This document shows positions 4,922 through 5,721 of a stretch of 5,721 bases of DNA, one piece after another. The stretch is from Anaerolineales bacterium UBA6663. Lineage in GTDB: Bacteria > Chloroflexota > Anaerolineae > Anaerolineales > UBA6663. The DNA lies in assembly GCA_002455335.1 (NCBI GenBank), contig DKKP01000046.1:1-5721 (forward strand), written 5' to 3'. Every line of letters begins with the position of its first letter. Positions within the stretch are counted from its first letter, which is position 1. The notes under the pieces were generated by a model. The model searched no databases and was not told the origin of the DNA. It saw only the letters and a program-made list of their open reading frames with translations. Both the position numbers and the translations under genes were made by a program.

Positions 4922-5461
4922 ATGACTGACGAAACCCTACAGACCCCTGAGCCAGATGGCGAAGCGCCGCCGGCCCAGGCCGAGGATCTCGGGCGCCTTG
5001 TGCAGTCGCTGCAATTGGAGCTTGGCGAGGTCAAGGCCAAATCGGCCGAGTACCTCGACGGCTGGCAGCGCGCCAGGGCCGAGTTCACTAACTACAAGAA
5101 GCGCCAGGAACGCGATCAGATCGAGCAATACCACACCACGTTGGCCCGCGTGCTGCAGCGCTACCTCGAGGTCTCGGATGACCTTGAGCGCGCGCTCAAG
5201 GCACGGCCGACCGAGGGCGAGGGCGCGACCTGGGCTGAAGGCGTGGCCGCCATCCAGCGCAAGTTACTCGGCTTCCTCGAGGCCGAGGGCGTGACGCCCG
5301 TGCTGGCCGAGGGTCAACCCTTCGACCCCAACTTTCATGAAGCCGTGGTGCAGGAGTCGCACGACAGCATCCCCTCGGGGCATGTCGTCGAGGTCTTGCG
5401 CCCGGGATACAAAGTCAAGGATCGCGTCCTGCGCACAGCGCTCGTCAAAGTCGCAGCCTGA
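4922..5461 (+). CDS. grpE: Nucleotide exchange factor GrpE
   Basis: A 179-residue GrpE, typical in length. GrpE is a cytoplasmic homodimer that releases ADP from DnaK, resetting the chaperone cycle and acting as its thermosensor. An acidic, Pro/Ala-rich N-terminal tail (1-20) precedes a long coiled-coil helix (about 22-80). This helix includes EYLDGWQRARAEFTNYKKR (43-61), the most conserved helical part of the family. A four-helix bundle region follows to about 122. The C-terminal beta domain that enters the DnaK cleft carries GQPFDPNFHEAV (131-142), SGHVVEVLRPGYKVKDRVLR (152-171) and ends ALVKVA. It is second in the operon, 64 bases after hrcA and 34 bases before dnaK, and is therefore expected to be under the same CIRCE control. 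The start at 4922 is forced by an upstream in-frame stop. Confidence 0.97.
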   Translation: MTDETLQTPEPDGEAPPAQAEDLGRLVQSLQLELGEVKAKSAEYLDGWQRARAEFTNYKKRQERDQIEQYHTTLARVLQRYLEVSDDLERALKARPTEGEGATWAEGVAAIQRKLLGFLEAEGVTPVLAEGQPFDPNFHEAVVQESHDSIPSGHVVEVLRPGYKVKDRVLRTALVKVAA

Positions 5462-5477
5462 CACCTGACGCCTGAAA
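5457..5477 (+). repeat. Three tandem CCTGANN heptads at the grpE stop
   Basis: CCTGACA, CCTGACG and CCTGAAA follow each other directly. The first contains the grpE stop codon. Because the unit is 7 bases long, the three TGA triplets (5459, 5466, 5473) fall in three different frames. Probably a small chance duplication. Confidence 0.5.
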
Positions 5478-5486
5478 CCTTTTTAG

Positions 5487-5721
<235 letters not shown>

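Overview
This high-GC window (roughly 60-65% G+C by eye) looks like bacterial chromosome. It most resembles a Chloroflexota (green non-sulfur) lineage, based on the sequence style of HrcA, GrpE and the start of DnaK. That placement rests on family recognition, not on a search. All six genes belong to known families, and I do not see a previously undescribed defence, mobile or biosynthetic system.

Layout. On the minus strand, bases 51-1254 hold a two-gene unit: degV (fatty-acid-binding DegV family), then a thioredoxin whose Shine-Dalgarno overlaps the degV stop codon. A perfect GC-rich palindrome at bases 1-21 lies just beyond the thioredoxin stop and may be the start of a terminator cut by the window edge. 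A 172-base divergent spacer containing two small inverted repeats separates this unit from two plus-strand genes: a MatC/ion-transporter-superfamily permease (1427-2713) and an arylamine N-acetyltransferase (2772-3587). Neither plus-strand gene has a Shine-Dalgarno. Each has a -10-like hexamer exactly 6 bases before its ATG, as expected for leaderless transcripts.

The right third is a classic heat-shock operon, hrcA-grpE-dnaK, with dnaK cut by the window end. It has a near-consensus housekeeping promoter (TTGACT, 17 bases, TATAAT) followed by a perfect CIRCE operator, the HrcA binding site. HrcA should therefore repress its own operon together with the DnaK chaperone and its nucleotide exchange factor GrpE. 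The CIRCE spacer is itself palindromic, giving 12-base arms around a 3-base loop immediately before the hrcA ribosome binding site. Further predicted RNA structure lies at the hrcA 3' end and in the hrcA-grpE gap.

Functional picture. The minus-strand pair suggests lipid/fatty-acid handling plus redox housekeeping. The middle pair is a carboxylate permease and an acetyl-CoA-dependent transferase with no visible pathway link. The right side is the chaperone stress-response operon. No gap exceeds 300 bases. The two largest spacers (1255-1426 and 3588-3765) contain the regulatory elements described below.
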